Assembly (NCBI GenBank): GCA_903960135.1
Contig: CAJBZP010000001.1
Location: 1 to 41,796 of the forward strand
DNA from: an uncultured Actinomycetes bacterium
GTDB lineage: Bacteria > Actinomycetota > Actinomycetes > S36-B12
DNA length: 41,796 nt
Direction: 5' to 3'
The notes beneath the pieces are model-generated. The model had not been told where the DNA came from. It did not search any database and saw nothing but the letters and a program-made list of their open reading frames with translations. A program made the position numbers and the translations under genes. Below are positions 1 through 7,001 of the stretch, piece by piece (the first letter of the stretch is position 1; each line of letters begins with the position of its first letter).

Positions 1-489
1 CCTGGAATTTCGGCGATTGAGTCTGGCGCAGAGGACGCCACCGTCGGCAGGCTCGATGGGATTCTCGCTCACCTGGGCAGCCGCTTAACAATTTTCCCCA
101 CAACATTGCGGGCCGCGTGGGAGGTCGCGACCGACATAGGGATTCACTTAGCCGTCAAGGATGAGCGCTCAGCTTGGCGAGAGATTATCCAACTCAATGA
201 CGACCTTCGACGCGTTGACGGTGCCACCAGGGTGGCCTTGGTGATTAACCCACCCGCGCCAACCGGTGACGTCAGGTTCGACGCGTTGATTGCCGGCGTA
301 ATTGAATGCGCACTCACCGATGATGCGCTTCCACTTCCAACATGGTTGCAGGAATCCAAGTACACACTTTCTGAACCATGGGATGTAGAAGAGGTGCCTT
401 CACTTCGCCGTGATGCCCGAAGAAATACACCAGCGCCGTTGGTGCTGCATGGCATATATCTGGACAGATCAGTGTTGGTTAGCGTCTAA
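1..489 (+). CDS. Xre-family regulator, probable antitoxin (5' truncated)
   Basis: The frame is open from the first base of the window, so the N-terminus is missing. The first visible residues (PGISAIESG, then GRLDGILAHLGSRLTIFP) fit the recognition helix and last helices of an Xre/Cro-type helix-turn-helix, which usually end in a run of this kind with a conserved LG. About 120 further residues follow, which I do not recognise. The stop codon TAA overlaps the ATG of the next gene by one base, so the two are translationally coupled. A DNA-binding protein immediately before a nucleotidyltransferase-fold protein is typical of toxin-antitoxin or AbiE-like pairs. The antitoxin role is inferred from this layout only. 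Confidence 0.6.
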   Translation, partial: PGISAIESGAEDATVGRLDGILAHLGSRLTIFPTTLRAAWEVATDIGIHLAVKDERSAWREIIQLNDDLRRVDGATRVALVINPPAPTGDVRFDALIAGVIECALTDDALPLPTWLQESKYTLSEPWDVEEVPSLRRDARRNTPAPLVLHGIYLDRSVLVSV

Positions 490-1022
490 TGCCTGCCACA
501 ATGTCATCCGCACAGGTTCGAGAACTACTCGAAGAGTTGGCGGCGTCCCTGGACAGAGCAGGACTAAGCGCAGGTATTCGGGTGGTTGGAGGCGCCGCCA
601 TCTCTTTATTAGACGAATCAAGACGAGCCACCGCCGATATCGATGCGGTAATTTTGCCTGGCGGCGTGGCTGATCAGATAGTCGAAGAAATGACTATCAA
701 GTATTTACTTCCGCCGGACTGGATAAACCAAGCAGCGCTCGCCTATGTTCCACCTGTCGGCCTCGAGGACTGGGTCGAAGTTATGAGTCAAGGTCGCGTC
801 ACCGTTTCCATCGGTTCCGTCCGAATGTTGCTAGCCATGAAACTGCGAGCAAACCGTGGGATACGCGATAGTGACGACATATCTTTTTTGCTTAAAGCCT
901 GTGGGATTGAGAGCATCGATGACGCTCAAGAGATTTACGAGCATTATCACGCTCAAGACGTGCTAACTAACTCAGCTAGGGAACGAGTCCAATACTGGCT
1001 TGATAATCACGAGTCTCAGTAA
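489..1022 (+). CDS. Nucleotidyltransferase-fold protein (DUF6036/AbiEii-like), probable toxin
   Basis: This 177-residue protein has the polymerase-beta nucleotidyltransferase signature near residues 33-55: VGGAAISLL followed by a spacer and then ADIDAVIL, matching hG[G/S]...DhDh with two candidate metal-binding aspartates. The rest is a helical domain (SIGSVRMLLAMKLRANRG), as in DUF6036 and AbiEii-type proteins, where the helix after the core carries a lysine-containing motif. Such proteins transfer nucleotides to tRNA or protein targets in known toxin systems. The start overlaps the stop of the upstream Xre-like gene by one base, which supports a two-gene operon. Substrate and toxicity cannot be read from the sequence. 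Confidence 0.7.
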   Translation: MPATMSSAQVRELLEELAASLDRAGLSAGIRVVGGAAISLLDESRRATADIDAVILPGGVADQIVEEMTIKYLLPPDWINQAALAYVPPVGLEDWVEVMSQGRVTVSIGSVRMLLAMKLRANRGIRDSDDISFLLKACGIESIDDAQEIYEHYHAQDVLTNSARERVQYWLDNHESQ

Positions 1023-1035
1023 GCAACCTCGCCCA

Positions 1036-1809
1036 CTATTTCGGTGGCAGGCGAACTGCTGCATCAAGCCGGATAACCTCACCATTTAGGTACGCATTGT
1101 CGATGATCGCGACAACAAGCTTCGCAAACTCATCAGGTCTACCCAAGCGCTTGGGAAACACCGGGGTTTTCGAAAGCTGCTCTTTCATCTCCGGTGGCGC
1201 GAATGAATAAATAGGGGTGTCGATCAATCCTGGTGCAATGGTCATCACCCGAATACCGGCCGGCGCTAGATCGCGGGAGAGCGGCAAGGTCATACCGACG
1301 AGCCCGCCCTTGCTGGCGCTATAGGCCGCCTGACCCACTTGACCGTCGAACGCTGCGACAGATGCCGTCATAATGACAACTCCGCGTTCACCATCTGCAT
1401 TTGGTTCATTCTTGGACATCGCCGCAACGCTCTGACGCACCACGTCAAATGTTCCAATGAGGTTGACGCCTATCACCTTCGCGTAGTTCGGCAATGATGC
1501 CGGCTGCCCCGCACGATCCAACGTGCGCTCGGCGATCGCGATGCCGGCGCAACTGACGCAGATATCAAGGCGGCCAAATTGCGTGACAGTGGCATCAATC
1601 GCTGCGCCGACTTCGCCTTCGTTGCTGATGTCGGTCTTGATGGATAGAACTCGTTCGCCCAACTCGGCGGCCAAAGCATTGGCCTTGTCTTCGGACATGT
1701 CGACAATGGTGACGCCCTTTGCGCCGCCCACAATCGCACGACGGACAACTGCCTCACCCAAACCCGAGGCGCCACCGGTGACGAGAACCACTGCATCTTG
1801 CAACTGCAT
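1036..1809 (-). CDS. SDR-family NAD(P)-dependent dehydrogenase, HSD10-like
   Basis: This 257-residue protein is a classical short-chain dehydrogenase. The nucleotide-binding glycine motif TGGASGLG is at residues 11-18. Asp37 after the second strand (VTIVDM) favours NAD over NADP. The active site is Asn116 (GVNLIGT), Ser150, Tyr163 and Lys167 (YSASK). The overall pattern, including SASKGGLVGMTLPLSRDL and PGLIDTPI, is closest to 3-hydroxyacyl-CoA/3-hydroxy-2-methylbutyryl-CoA dehydrogenase (HSD17B10 type), so a role in branched-chain or fatty acyl-CoA oxidation is likely but not proven. A GGAG ribosome-binding site lies 6-7 bases before the ATG. It appears monocistronic. Confidence 0.85.
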   Translation of the reverse strand: MQLQDAVVLVTGGASGLGEAVVRRAIVGGAKGVTIVDMSEDKANALAAELGERVLSIKTDISNEGEVGAAIDATVTQFGRLDICVSCAGIAIAERTLDRAGQPASLPNYAKVIGVNLIGTFDVVRQSVAAMSKNEPNADGERGVVIMTASVAAFDGQVGQAAYSASKGGLVGMTLPLSRDLAPAGIRVMTIAPGLIDTPIYSFAPPEMKEQLSKTPVFPKRLGRPDEFAKLVVAIIDNAYLNGEVIRLDAAVRLPPK

Positions 1810-1838
1810 ACCATTGCTCCTTTTGAGTGAATCCGACG

Positions 1839-2192
1839 CTATTCGTAACCGAGTTCGTGCAATCGCTCGTCATCAATACCGAAGTGGTGCGCAATCTCAT
1901 GGACGACGGTGATCCGGACTTCGTCAATGACCTCATCGAAACTGTCACACATCTCCAGCGTCGGGAGGCGAAAAATGATGATCTGGTCGGGCAACGCCCC
2001 AGCATACGAACTGTCGCGCTCGGTCAGCGGGATGCCGGTATAAAGCCCAAGCAGATCTGGCTCATCGGCGGGCGGCTCATCGGCCACCACTACCACCACA
2101 TTAGTAAGGGCCGCCGCCAACTCCTGTGGGATCAGATCCAAGGCCTGGGCCACCAAGTCTTCGAATTCGACCGCCGACACCTCAATCACCAC
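1839..2192 (-). CDS. Small zincin-like metallopeptidase family protein
   Basis: The last 20 residues contain the zinc site HEIAHHFGIDDERLHELGY, the HExxHxxGxxDxxL signature of the short actinobacterial metallopeptidase family (about 115-130 residues). The stretch DEPPADEPDLLGLY and the IPLTERDSSYAG segment are also typical of that family. I chose the GTG at 2192, giving 117 residues, because family members usually begin a few residues before an EVS.xEFEDLV helix. A TTG at 2240 with GGGGAG just upstream would add 16 residues and cannot be excluded. The physiological substrate of the family is not known to me. Confidence 0.8.
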   Translation of the reverse strand: MVIEVSAVEFEDLVAQALDLIPQELAAALTNVVVVVADEPPADEPDLLGLYTGIPLTERDSSYAGALPDQIIIFRLPTLEMCDSFDEVIDEVRITVVHEIAHHFGIDDERLHELGYE

Positions 2193-2324
2193 CCCATTAT
2201 GGGTCGGGTGCGTCCCACCAGATGGGCTGGCGCCGGCCAATGCTCCCCATTAGGACCTCGCCGGGTCCTGCCCGTATGCTTGGCCGGTCGCCAACGGCGT
2301 AACGGTCGACGGAGATGCTCGTAG

Positions 2325-2397
2325 GTCCCCATCGTCTAGTGGCCTAGGACACCGCCCTTTCACGGCGGTAACACGGGTTCGAACCCCGTTGGGGATA
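2325..2397 (+). tRNA. tRNA-Glu (TTC)
   Basis: The 73-nt cloverleaf has acceptor halves GTCCCCA and TGGGGAT (first pair a G-U wobble), an anticodon loop with TTC, and a T-arm carrying GGTTCGAACCCC. No CCA is encoded. It is first in a cluster of three tRNA genes on the plus strand. Confidence 0.93.
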
Positions 2398-2410
2398 CGC
2401 ACTAAATGTT

Positions 2411-2484
2411 GGCCCCGTAGCGCAGTTGGTTAGCGCGTCGCCCTGTCACGGCGAAGGTCGCCGGTTCGAGCCCGGTCGGGGTCG
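2411..2484 (+). tRNA. tRNA-Asp (GTC)
   Basis: The 74-nt cloverleaf has acceptor halves GGCCCCG and CGGGGTC with discriminator G, and anticodon GTC in loop CTGTCAC. It lies 13 bases after tRNA-Glu. CCA is not encoded. Confidence 0.93.
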
Positions 2485-2487
2485 CGG

Positions 2488-2512
2488 GGCCCGGAGTTCG
2501 CTCCGGGCCTTT
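2488..2512 (+). terminator. Perfect 9-bp hairpin with TTCG loop after tRNA-Asp
   Basis: GGCCCGGAG pairs exactly with CTCCGGGCC across a TTCG tetraloop and is followed by only three T residues. The very stable stem fits a rho-independent terminator or a 3'-processing structure. The short T tract and the tRNA-Phe gene just downstream make full termination uncertain. Confidence 0.55.
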
Positions 2513-2540
2513 GCAACGAACTGCTCGCCCAGTTCGTTGC
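2513..2540 (+). repeat. Perfect 11-bp inverted repeat before tRNA-Phe
   Basis: GCAACGAACTG pairs with CAGTTCGTTGC over a six-base loop, directly abutting the previous hairpin and ending four bases before tRNA-Phe. No T tract follows, so a processing or attenuation structure is more likely than a terminator. Function is inferred. Confidence 0.5.
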
Positions 2541-2544
2541 ACCA

Positions 2545-2618
2545 GGCCAGGTAGCTCAGTTGGTACGAGCGTCCGACTGAAACTCGGAAGGTCGACGGTT
2601 CGACCCCGTCCCTGGCCA
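2545..2618 (+). tRNA. tRNA-Phe (GAA)
   Basis: The 74-nt cloverleaf has acceptor GGCCAGG paired with CCTGGCC and discriminator A. The anticodon stem is TCCGA/TCGGA around loop CTGAAAC, giving anticodon GAA. The 43 bases from 2577 (anticodon loop) to 2619 are repeated exactly at 6754-6796, which marks this gene as the probable integration site of the island to its right. Confidence 0.93.
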
Positions 2619-2619
2619 C
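2577..2619 (+). repeat. Left attachment-site copy (tRNA-Phe 3' half)
   Basis: This 43-bp segment runs from the anticodon loop of tRNA-Phe to one base past the discriminator and is identical to 6754-6796 in the same orientation. Integration cores that begin at the anticodon loop are typical of tyrosine-recombinase elements that reconstitute the tRNA on insertion. It is the presumed attL, with the intact tRNA. Confidence 0.75.
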
Positions 2620-2732
2620 TTCTTACCCAGCGCATGCTAAGAAGCAACAGCAGAAACCTAAAGTGCTAAATAGATGAAGTATTGAAGGGCTAAAAAGACC
2701 TGACCGGTAAACAAGCCCTAAATCTAGTTGAA

Positions 2733-4922
2733 CTACTTCGTTCCCTGGACGACAAGCCGGATTCCGCGGAACGGGTTGATGGAGTACCCGGGAATAGTCT
2801 GCGGCGTAACTCCAACAGCGGATAGCCACATCTGGTAGGCCGTCGCGGTAACGACGCCACCGTGCCAGCGACGCCACACGATGCTTGGATCACTCAACTC
2901 CGGCGGCGGGGCGATCGTGTCGGTGATCTCTACAACGTTGCCGCCCTGATCTAGTGTTCCCCATGGCGATCGAGTGAGCGCTTGCCCCACCGAACTGACG
3001 TTCCCGCCATACGCGGGGAACAGCGGAACCGGTGTCTGTGAGCACTGAGCGGCAGTGAACGGCTGCGGACACCAGTCGGGGGCACTGCCGGGCAGCGACT
3101 CGAAAGTAGCCAGGGGCTGGGTTCCCGCGTTGGTCACGTTGCCATTGACATCGAGTTGGGCGGCCACGGGCTGCTCGCCGGTCGAGCAGCCGGACGTGTC
3201 GACCGGGCAGTTGACATATAACCCTGGGTTGGTGGGGTAGTCCCAGTAGGAGAACTTTCCACCACCATTGGGGTCGTAATACGCGGCCTTTATCCACTCG
3301 TTTTGGCTAGAGATCATGAATCCGGTCTTGGAGTTACGAGTGGCCTTGCGATTCTTCATGGTGTACATGCCAGTTTCAGTCTTAGACGAAAGGCGCACCG
3401 TGTAGGTGGTCACCTGCAGTTGCTGACCTGAGACCGTGGTGACCGGCGAAGTCTTCTTCGAGAGCACCGTGCCGTTCTGGGCCGCATTCGCAAATCGTGC
3501 GGCACGGGAGAAGTCCGCTGAGTTGTAGGGCTTATTCGCCCACGCTGAAGATGCCACGTAGTAGCGCTGACCGAGCGGAGCCTTCAGATTCCGGTTGATG
3601 GATCCGAACTTGGGCCACACGGCCGAACTCTCGGGTGCATCCCACAGGTGGTGGCGGTTACTGCCGAGCGGATCGACCGTGTTCAAGAAGGCAACCCATT
3701 GGGCAACCGTGAGTTCAGTCTCAGCGATATCGAAGTTGTAAGGAACGCTGCCGACCTCCATGCAGGATGTCGACGCAACCGCCTGCACCCCCGGATCCGG
3801 GTCGGCCTGCGTTGCAGCCTGGACCGCCGGTAGCGCTGCCTGGCAGGAAGCACTGGATTCGTAGACATCGTTGTAGAACGGGATGATCCACGCAGACGGG
3901 TTACCCGCAGATGCCACCGTGACGGTCGAGAGAGTCAAGACATTAGGTCGGATCGGCGGGCGCGGGAATATCTGCGAGACGGTGTTCGAGACGGAGTTGG
4001 CTACGAAGAGATTGCCCGCTGCATCAGAGGTGATACCGATGGGCCGGCGACCAGCCACCGCGATAACTCGAGAATCCCCACCCGGTGTCAGCTGGGAAAC
4101 CGAATCCGAGCCATCGTTAGTGACGTAGAGGTTGCCGTTCGGGTCAATGGTGATGCCGATGGGTCGCCGACCTGTCTTGCCGATGATGCTCGAGGTGCCG
4201 CCTGAGGTGATCATGGAGACATTGGCGGAGTTCCAGTTGGCCGTGAAGACACTTCCGGCAAGATCAATCGCAATCGCCTGCGGCCAGCCCCCGGTGGTGC
4301 CGAACGTCGATTGAGTCCCACCGGGAGTGATCTTCGTTACCGTGTCGGAGCCTTCGTTCGCGGTGTATACGTTGCCCGCGGGATCAAGTGCGAGGCCGAG
4401 CGGGTGCGTGCCGGTCGCGGCCAAGGTAGACGAGACTCCCGTAGCACTGATCTTCGTGACGGTGCTGTCTTGGTAGTTAGCGGTGTAGACGTTGCCTGAT
4501 GCGTCAACTTTGATCCCCATTGGCTGGTTACCGGTCGCACCGAACAACGTTGATACTCCGCCGGGGGTGATCTTGGTGACCGTATTGTCACCGCTGTTGG
4601 CCGTGTAGATGTTGCCCGTCGAATCCAGTGCGAGTGCAGTCGGGAGATGACCTGTGGTGCCTAGGATGAAGGCGTCGCCTTCAGGTGTGATCTTGGTGAC
4701 CGTATTAGCCCGCGTATCGGCCGTATACACGCCCCCGTAAGGGTCGACTACCACTGCTGAGGGGCCCTTGCCTGTCGTTGCCAGAGTGATGGTTGCCCGC
4801 GGGATGGAGGGGGTCGCCGTGGTCGCGCTAATGCGAACATCGGCAACGGCAGCGGGTGCCTGCGCAGCTATCAGGAGCGCGAAAGACACCAAGGCAGGGA
4901 CAACGATTAATTTCTTCCTCAT
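2733..4922 (-). CDS. Secreted seven-unit beta-propeller fused to SUMF1/FGE-like domain
   Basis: This 729-residue protein begins with a Sec signal peptide (MRKKLIVVPALVSFALLIAA, cleavage probably near AVA-DV). Residues about 47-326 are seven NHL/SMP-30-like units with an exact 40-residue period: a TG pair recurs at 50, 90, 130, 170, 210, 250 and 290, each followed by DxxGNxYTAN and TVTKITPGG-like segments. Seven blades would close a propeller. Residues about 340-729 resemble the formylglycine-generating enzyme/SUMF1 fold (AETELTVAQWVAFLNTV, WIKAAYYDP, DQGGNVVEITD, and a C-terminal FRGIRLVV). The C-terminal region has no obvious paired catalytic cysteines of true FGE, so a binding or structural role is more likely. 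It is the first cargo gene in the tRNA-Phe island. Confidence 0.8.
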   Translation of the reverse strand: MRKKLIVVPALVSFALLIAAQAPAAVADVRISATTATPSIPRATITLATTGKGPSAVVVDPYGGVYTADTRANTVTKITPEGDAFILGTTGHLPTALALDSTGNIYTANSGDNTVTKITPGGVSTLFGATGNQPMGIKVDASGNVYTANYQDSTVTKISATGVSSTLAATGTHPLGLALDPAGNVYTANEGSDTVTKITPGGTQSTFGTTGGWPQAIAIDLAGSVFTANWNSANVSMITSGGTSSIIGKTGRRPIGITIDPNGNLYVTNDGSDSVSQLTPGGDSRVIAVAGRRPIGITSDAAGNLFVANSVSNTVSQIFPRPPIRPNVLTLSTVTVASAGNPSAWIIPFYNDVYESSASCQAALPAVQAATQADPDPGVQAVASTSCMEVGSVPYNFDIAETELTVAQWVAFLNTVDPLGSNRHHLWDAPESSAVWPKFGSINRNLKAPLGQRYYVASSAWANKPYNSADFSRAARFANAAQNGTVLSKKTSPVTTVSGQQLQVTTYTVRLSSKTETGMYTMKNRKATRNSKTGFMISSQNEWIKAAYYDPNGGGKFSYWDYPTNPGLYVNCPVDTSGCSTGEQPVAAQLDVNGNVTNAGTQPLATFESLPGSAPDWCPQPFTAAQCSQTPVPLFPAYGGNVSSVGQALTRSPWGTLDQGGNVVEITDTIAPPPELSDPSIVWRRWHGGVVTATAYQMWLSAVGVTPQTIPGYSINPFRGIRLVVQGTK
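3945..4784 (-). repeat. Seven tandem 120-bp coding repeats (propeller blades)
   Basis: The propeller half of the secreted protein is built from seven units of exactly 40 codons without indels. Units 2 to 4 are closest to each other; the first and last are more diverged. The perfect register suggests fairly recent duplication or selection for constant blade length. Confidence 0.75.
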
Positions 4923-5019
4923 TTTCGGCAGACTACTCTCTCTAGCCAGAGCGAGTACCTGATGACCCCGTTTCCTTAATACTTGGAATGAATCTTGAGC
5001 CTGCTTTGCCAGCCCCGAA

Positions 5020-6159
5020 CTAGTGCGCGGTAACTTTCGGATTTTCTATCACGCGGTCGCCCCAGCGCGGGATTAGTCGCGCGACGACTGCACCGATTAG
5101 CGCCGCGGGCACTAACGTCCAAGTGCCCATCAGTAAGCCGAGAACAACACCAAGGATGATCACAATTGGCCACTTCATCGGTGCCGTGGCTATTAATGAA
5201 GCGATCACGCCGACAATAACTGCTGCTGGCACCGAAGGTCCGGAGTCGCCCAATGCCAGCGAGATGAGCAGGCCCACCGCGGCACCTACAAACATGGCTG
5301 GGAAGAACGGGCCGCCGCGGAATCCACAACCTAGGGATACCGCATAAGCAATGGCCTTGAAAATGATGATCGCTAGCACCGTTGACGCTGACGTCAAAGT
5401 AGACAGTCTCGTGATGAAATCTTCCCCAGAAGTGACGATGAACAAAATGCCCTCACCTGTACGGCTCTGGACGATAAGCGCACTGATGCCAACAATGACT
5501 GCGGCCGCTAACAGGATCGGCAGGTTCGGAGCGCTTCCGGTTGCGCGTTCGATCAATGCCGCAACTACACGCGCGATCGTAATGATGACCGCCACAATTA
5601 TGGCCACGACAATTGCCCAACCCAGCTGATCTACTTCGATAGCTGCAGGGGTGCTTCCTAGCTTGAGGCTGCCAGAGAGGATCGGCCCGACGAACAAAGC
5701 CAAAAGCGCACCCAAGGCTCCGAACCCAACCACCTTCTTCTGATCCTTAGCATCAATTAAGTGCATCCACTTGGCAACAAGACCACCGATCAGTGATCCA
5801 GTTGCGACAAGTGCAACTTCGGGGCCGAGCACGATGCCACCCCAAAGAGAGGCAAAAATTGCCAAGATCACGCCGAGGTACTCCTTCGGCGTCACGCTGC
5901 TTACCTTGATTCCACCAATTGGTGAATGTCCGGCATCCCCGACGAACTTCCGGATCACGAATACCAATACTGCGGAAACTAGGAGGATTCCAAATAAATA
6001 CCAGGCGGGAGTGGACGTCCAGTTCCCAGGAATTGTCTCCCAGATCGCAATAATTCCAGCGTTGAGAACCTCTAGAACAATGTAGCCGAAAAACAGACCA
6101 ATTACTGCAGCTAGCAGCATGGCCGGAAGCGGGCGGCGAGCGACGGGCGCAGTATTCAT
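5020..6159 (-). CDS. ClC-family chloride channel/transporter-like membrane protein
   Basis: This 379-residue, strongly hydrophobic protein has about ten predicted membrane helices. Two ClC signatures are visible: GGIVLGPEVALVATGSLIGG near residue 110, corresponding to the GxxxGPEGP filter region, and GCGFRGGPFFPAMFVGAAVG near residue 285, corresponding to GGxFxPxLxxGA. The family moves chloride or other anions, sometimes exchanging them for protons. The first canonical GSGIP motif is changed to AGHSPIGG, and the protein is shorter than E. coli ClcA (473 residues), so selectivity is uncertain. It sits in the tRNA-Phe island, with a 16-bp palindrome about 90 bases upstream. Confidence 0.8.
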   Translation of the reverse strand: MNTAPVARRPLPAMLLAAVIGLFFGYIVLEVLNAGIIAIWETIPGNWTSTPAWYLFGILLVSAVLVFVIRKFVGDAGHSPIGGIKVSSVTPKEYLGVILAIFASLWGGIVLGPEVALVATGSLIGGLVAKWMHLIDAKDQKKVVGFGALGALLALFVGPILSGSLKLGSTPAAIEVDQLGWAIVVAIIVAVIITIARVVAALIERATGSAPNLPILLAAAVIVGISALIVQSRTGEGILFIVTSGEDFITRLSTLTSASTVLAIIIFKAIAYAVSLGCGFRGGPFFPAMFVGAAVGLLISLALGDSGPSVPAAVIVGVIASLIATAPMKWPIVIILGVVLGLLMGTWTLVPAALIGAVVARLIPRWGDRVIENPKVTAH

Positions 6160-6248
6160 CTCCGCATCCCATCATGCGGGAGCCAGTTTCGACGGGTAGT
6201 TGGCCAACGCGGCGCGGACCAATTTCAAATCCTCCACGAAGTTGCTTC

Positions 6249-6264
6249 TGATTAGGCCTAATCA
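6249..6264. promoter_or_regulatory. 16-bp perfect palindrome upstream of the ClC gene
   Basis: TGATTAGGCCTAATCA is an uninterrupted palindrome 90 bases before the ClC start codon and 152 bases before the small zinc protein on the other strand. It could be an operator for a dimeric repressor acting on one or both genes. No regulator gene is recognisable in the island. Confidence 0.4.
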
Positions 6265-6415
6265 AATGATCAAAAACCAACGTGCGGGTCTATGCCCGCT
6301 ATGCATAAAATTATCAGGGACTATCTCATTGGTTGTCACCTAGTCGTGCATCAGACCCCAGTAATTGACCTTTTCGCTATCAATTGTGGGTCGTTTGTCG
6401 TGGGATAATTTGTGT

Positions 6416-6757
6416 GTGAATCGTTGTGAGCGTTGTCATGAACCTGCCCGGGTGCGTTGGTGTAGCAATGCTTGTAAGCGTGCTGACTATTACGAGCGGC
6501 GCACGGGTAAGAAGCGAATGGTTCACTGCCGCATGTGCGGGGATGAGATGTGGTGGTATCGGCGAGATGCTCGATATTGCTCTGGTGCGTGCAGGACGAT
6601 GGCGTACCGTGGCCGATTGATACTGAGGACCAAATCTATGTGCACGGAATGTGCACAGACTCTGCAACACCAGAGCCAACTACGAGGAACTCACAAGACA
6701 CCACCACTGACTGTGCATGACCGTAAAGACCTATTTATATGCTGCGCACCCATCTGA
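6416..6757 (+). CDS. Small protein with repeated treble-clef/zinc-finger motifs
   Basis: The predicted 113-residue product has two similar units. The first is CERCHEPARVRWCSNACKRA and the second is CRMCGDEMWWYRRDARYCSGAC followed by RTMAYRGR. Both follow C-x2-C-x9-14-C-S-x2-C-(K/R), as in short zinc-binding proteins common on mobile elements. A further CTEC lies at about residue 78. I chose the GTG at 6416 because it starts just before the first finger. A GATAATT box six bases upstream suggests a leaderless or near-leaderless transcript. The stop codon TGA (6755-6757) lies inside the right attachment repeat. Function unknown; nucleic-acid binding is the likely guess. Confidence 0.55.
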   Translation: MNRCERCHEPARVRWCSNACKRADYYERRTGKKRMVHCRMCGDEMWWYRRDARYCSGACRTMAYRGRLILRTKSMCTECAQTLQHQSQLRGTHKTPPLTVHDRKDLFICCAPI

Positions 6758-6796
6758 AACTCGGAAGGTCGACGGTTCGACCCCGTCCCTGGCCAC
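6754..6796 (+). repeat. Right attachment-site copy (displaced tRNA-Phe 3' half)
   Basis: It is identical over 43 bases to 2577-2619. The 5' half of the tRNA is absent here, so this is the displaced original 3' end, as expected for attR of an element integrated into tRNA-Phe. The distance between the copies implies an element of 4177 bp. Confidence 0.75.
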
Positions 6797-7001
6797 CACT
6801 TTTCCCGAACCAGAACTGCTGTCTTTCCGCCGAATCGAGTCCTACTCAACGGGTCATGTCACTGATTCTCCAGCCCCCATTACGCACACCCGGTGCTACC
6901 TGACTGGGTCAAGACCGAGGTAACCGGCCGCTGCATCCGCTGGCACCCCGTATTCCGTTGCCGGGAGGGTTCCAATTTTTTTCGCCGCGCCTGCCAATTC
7001 G

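Noticed and set aside
3945-4784. Seven 120-bp repeats considered as a CRISPR-like array
   Set aside because: They are diverged, contiguous and fully coding for propeller blades.
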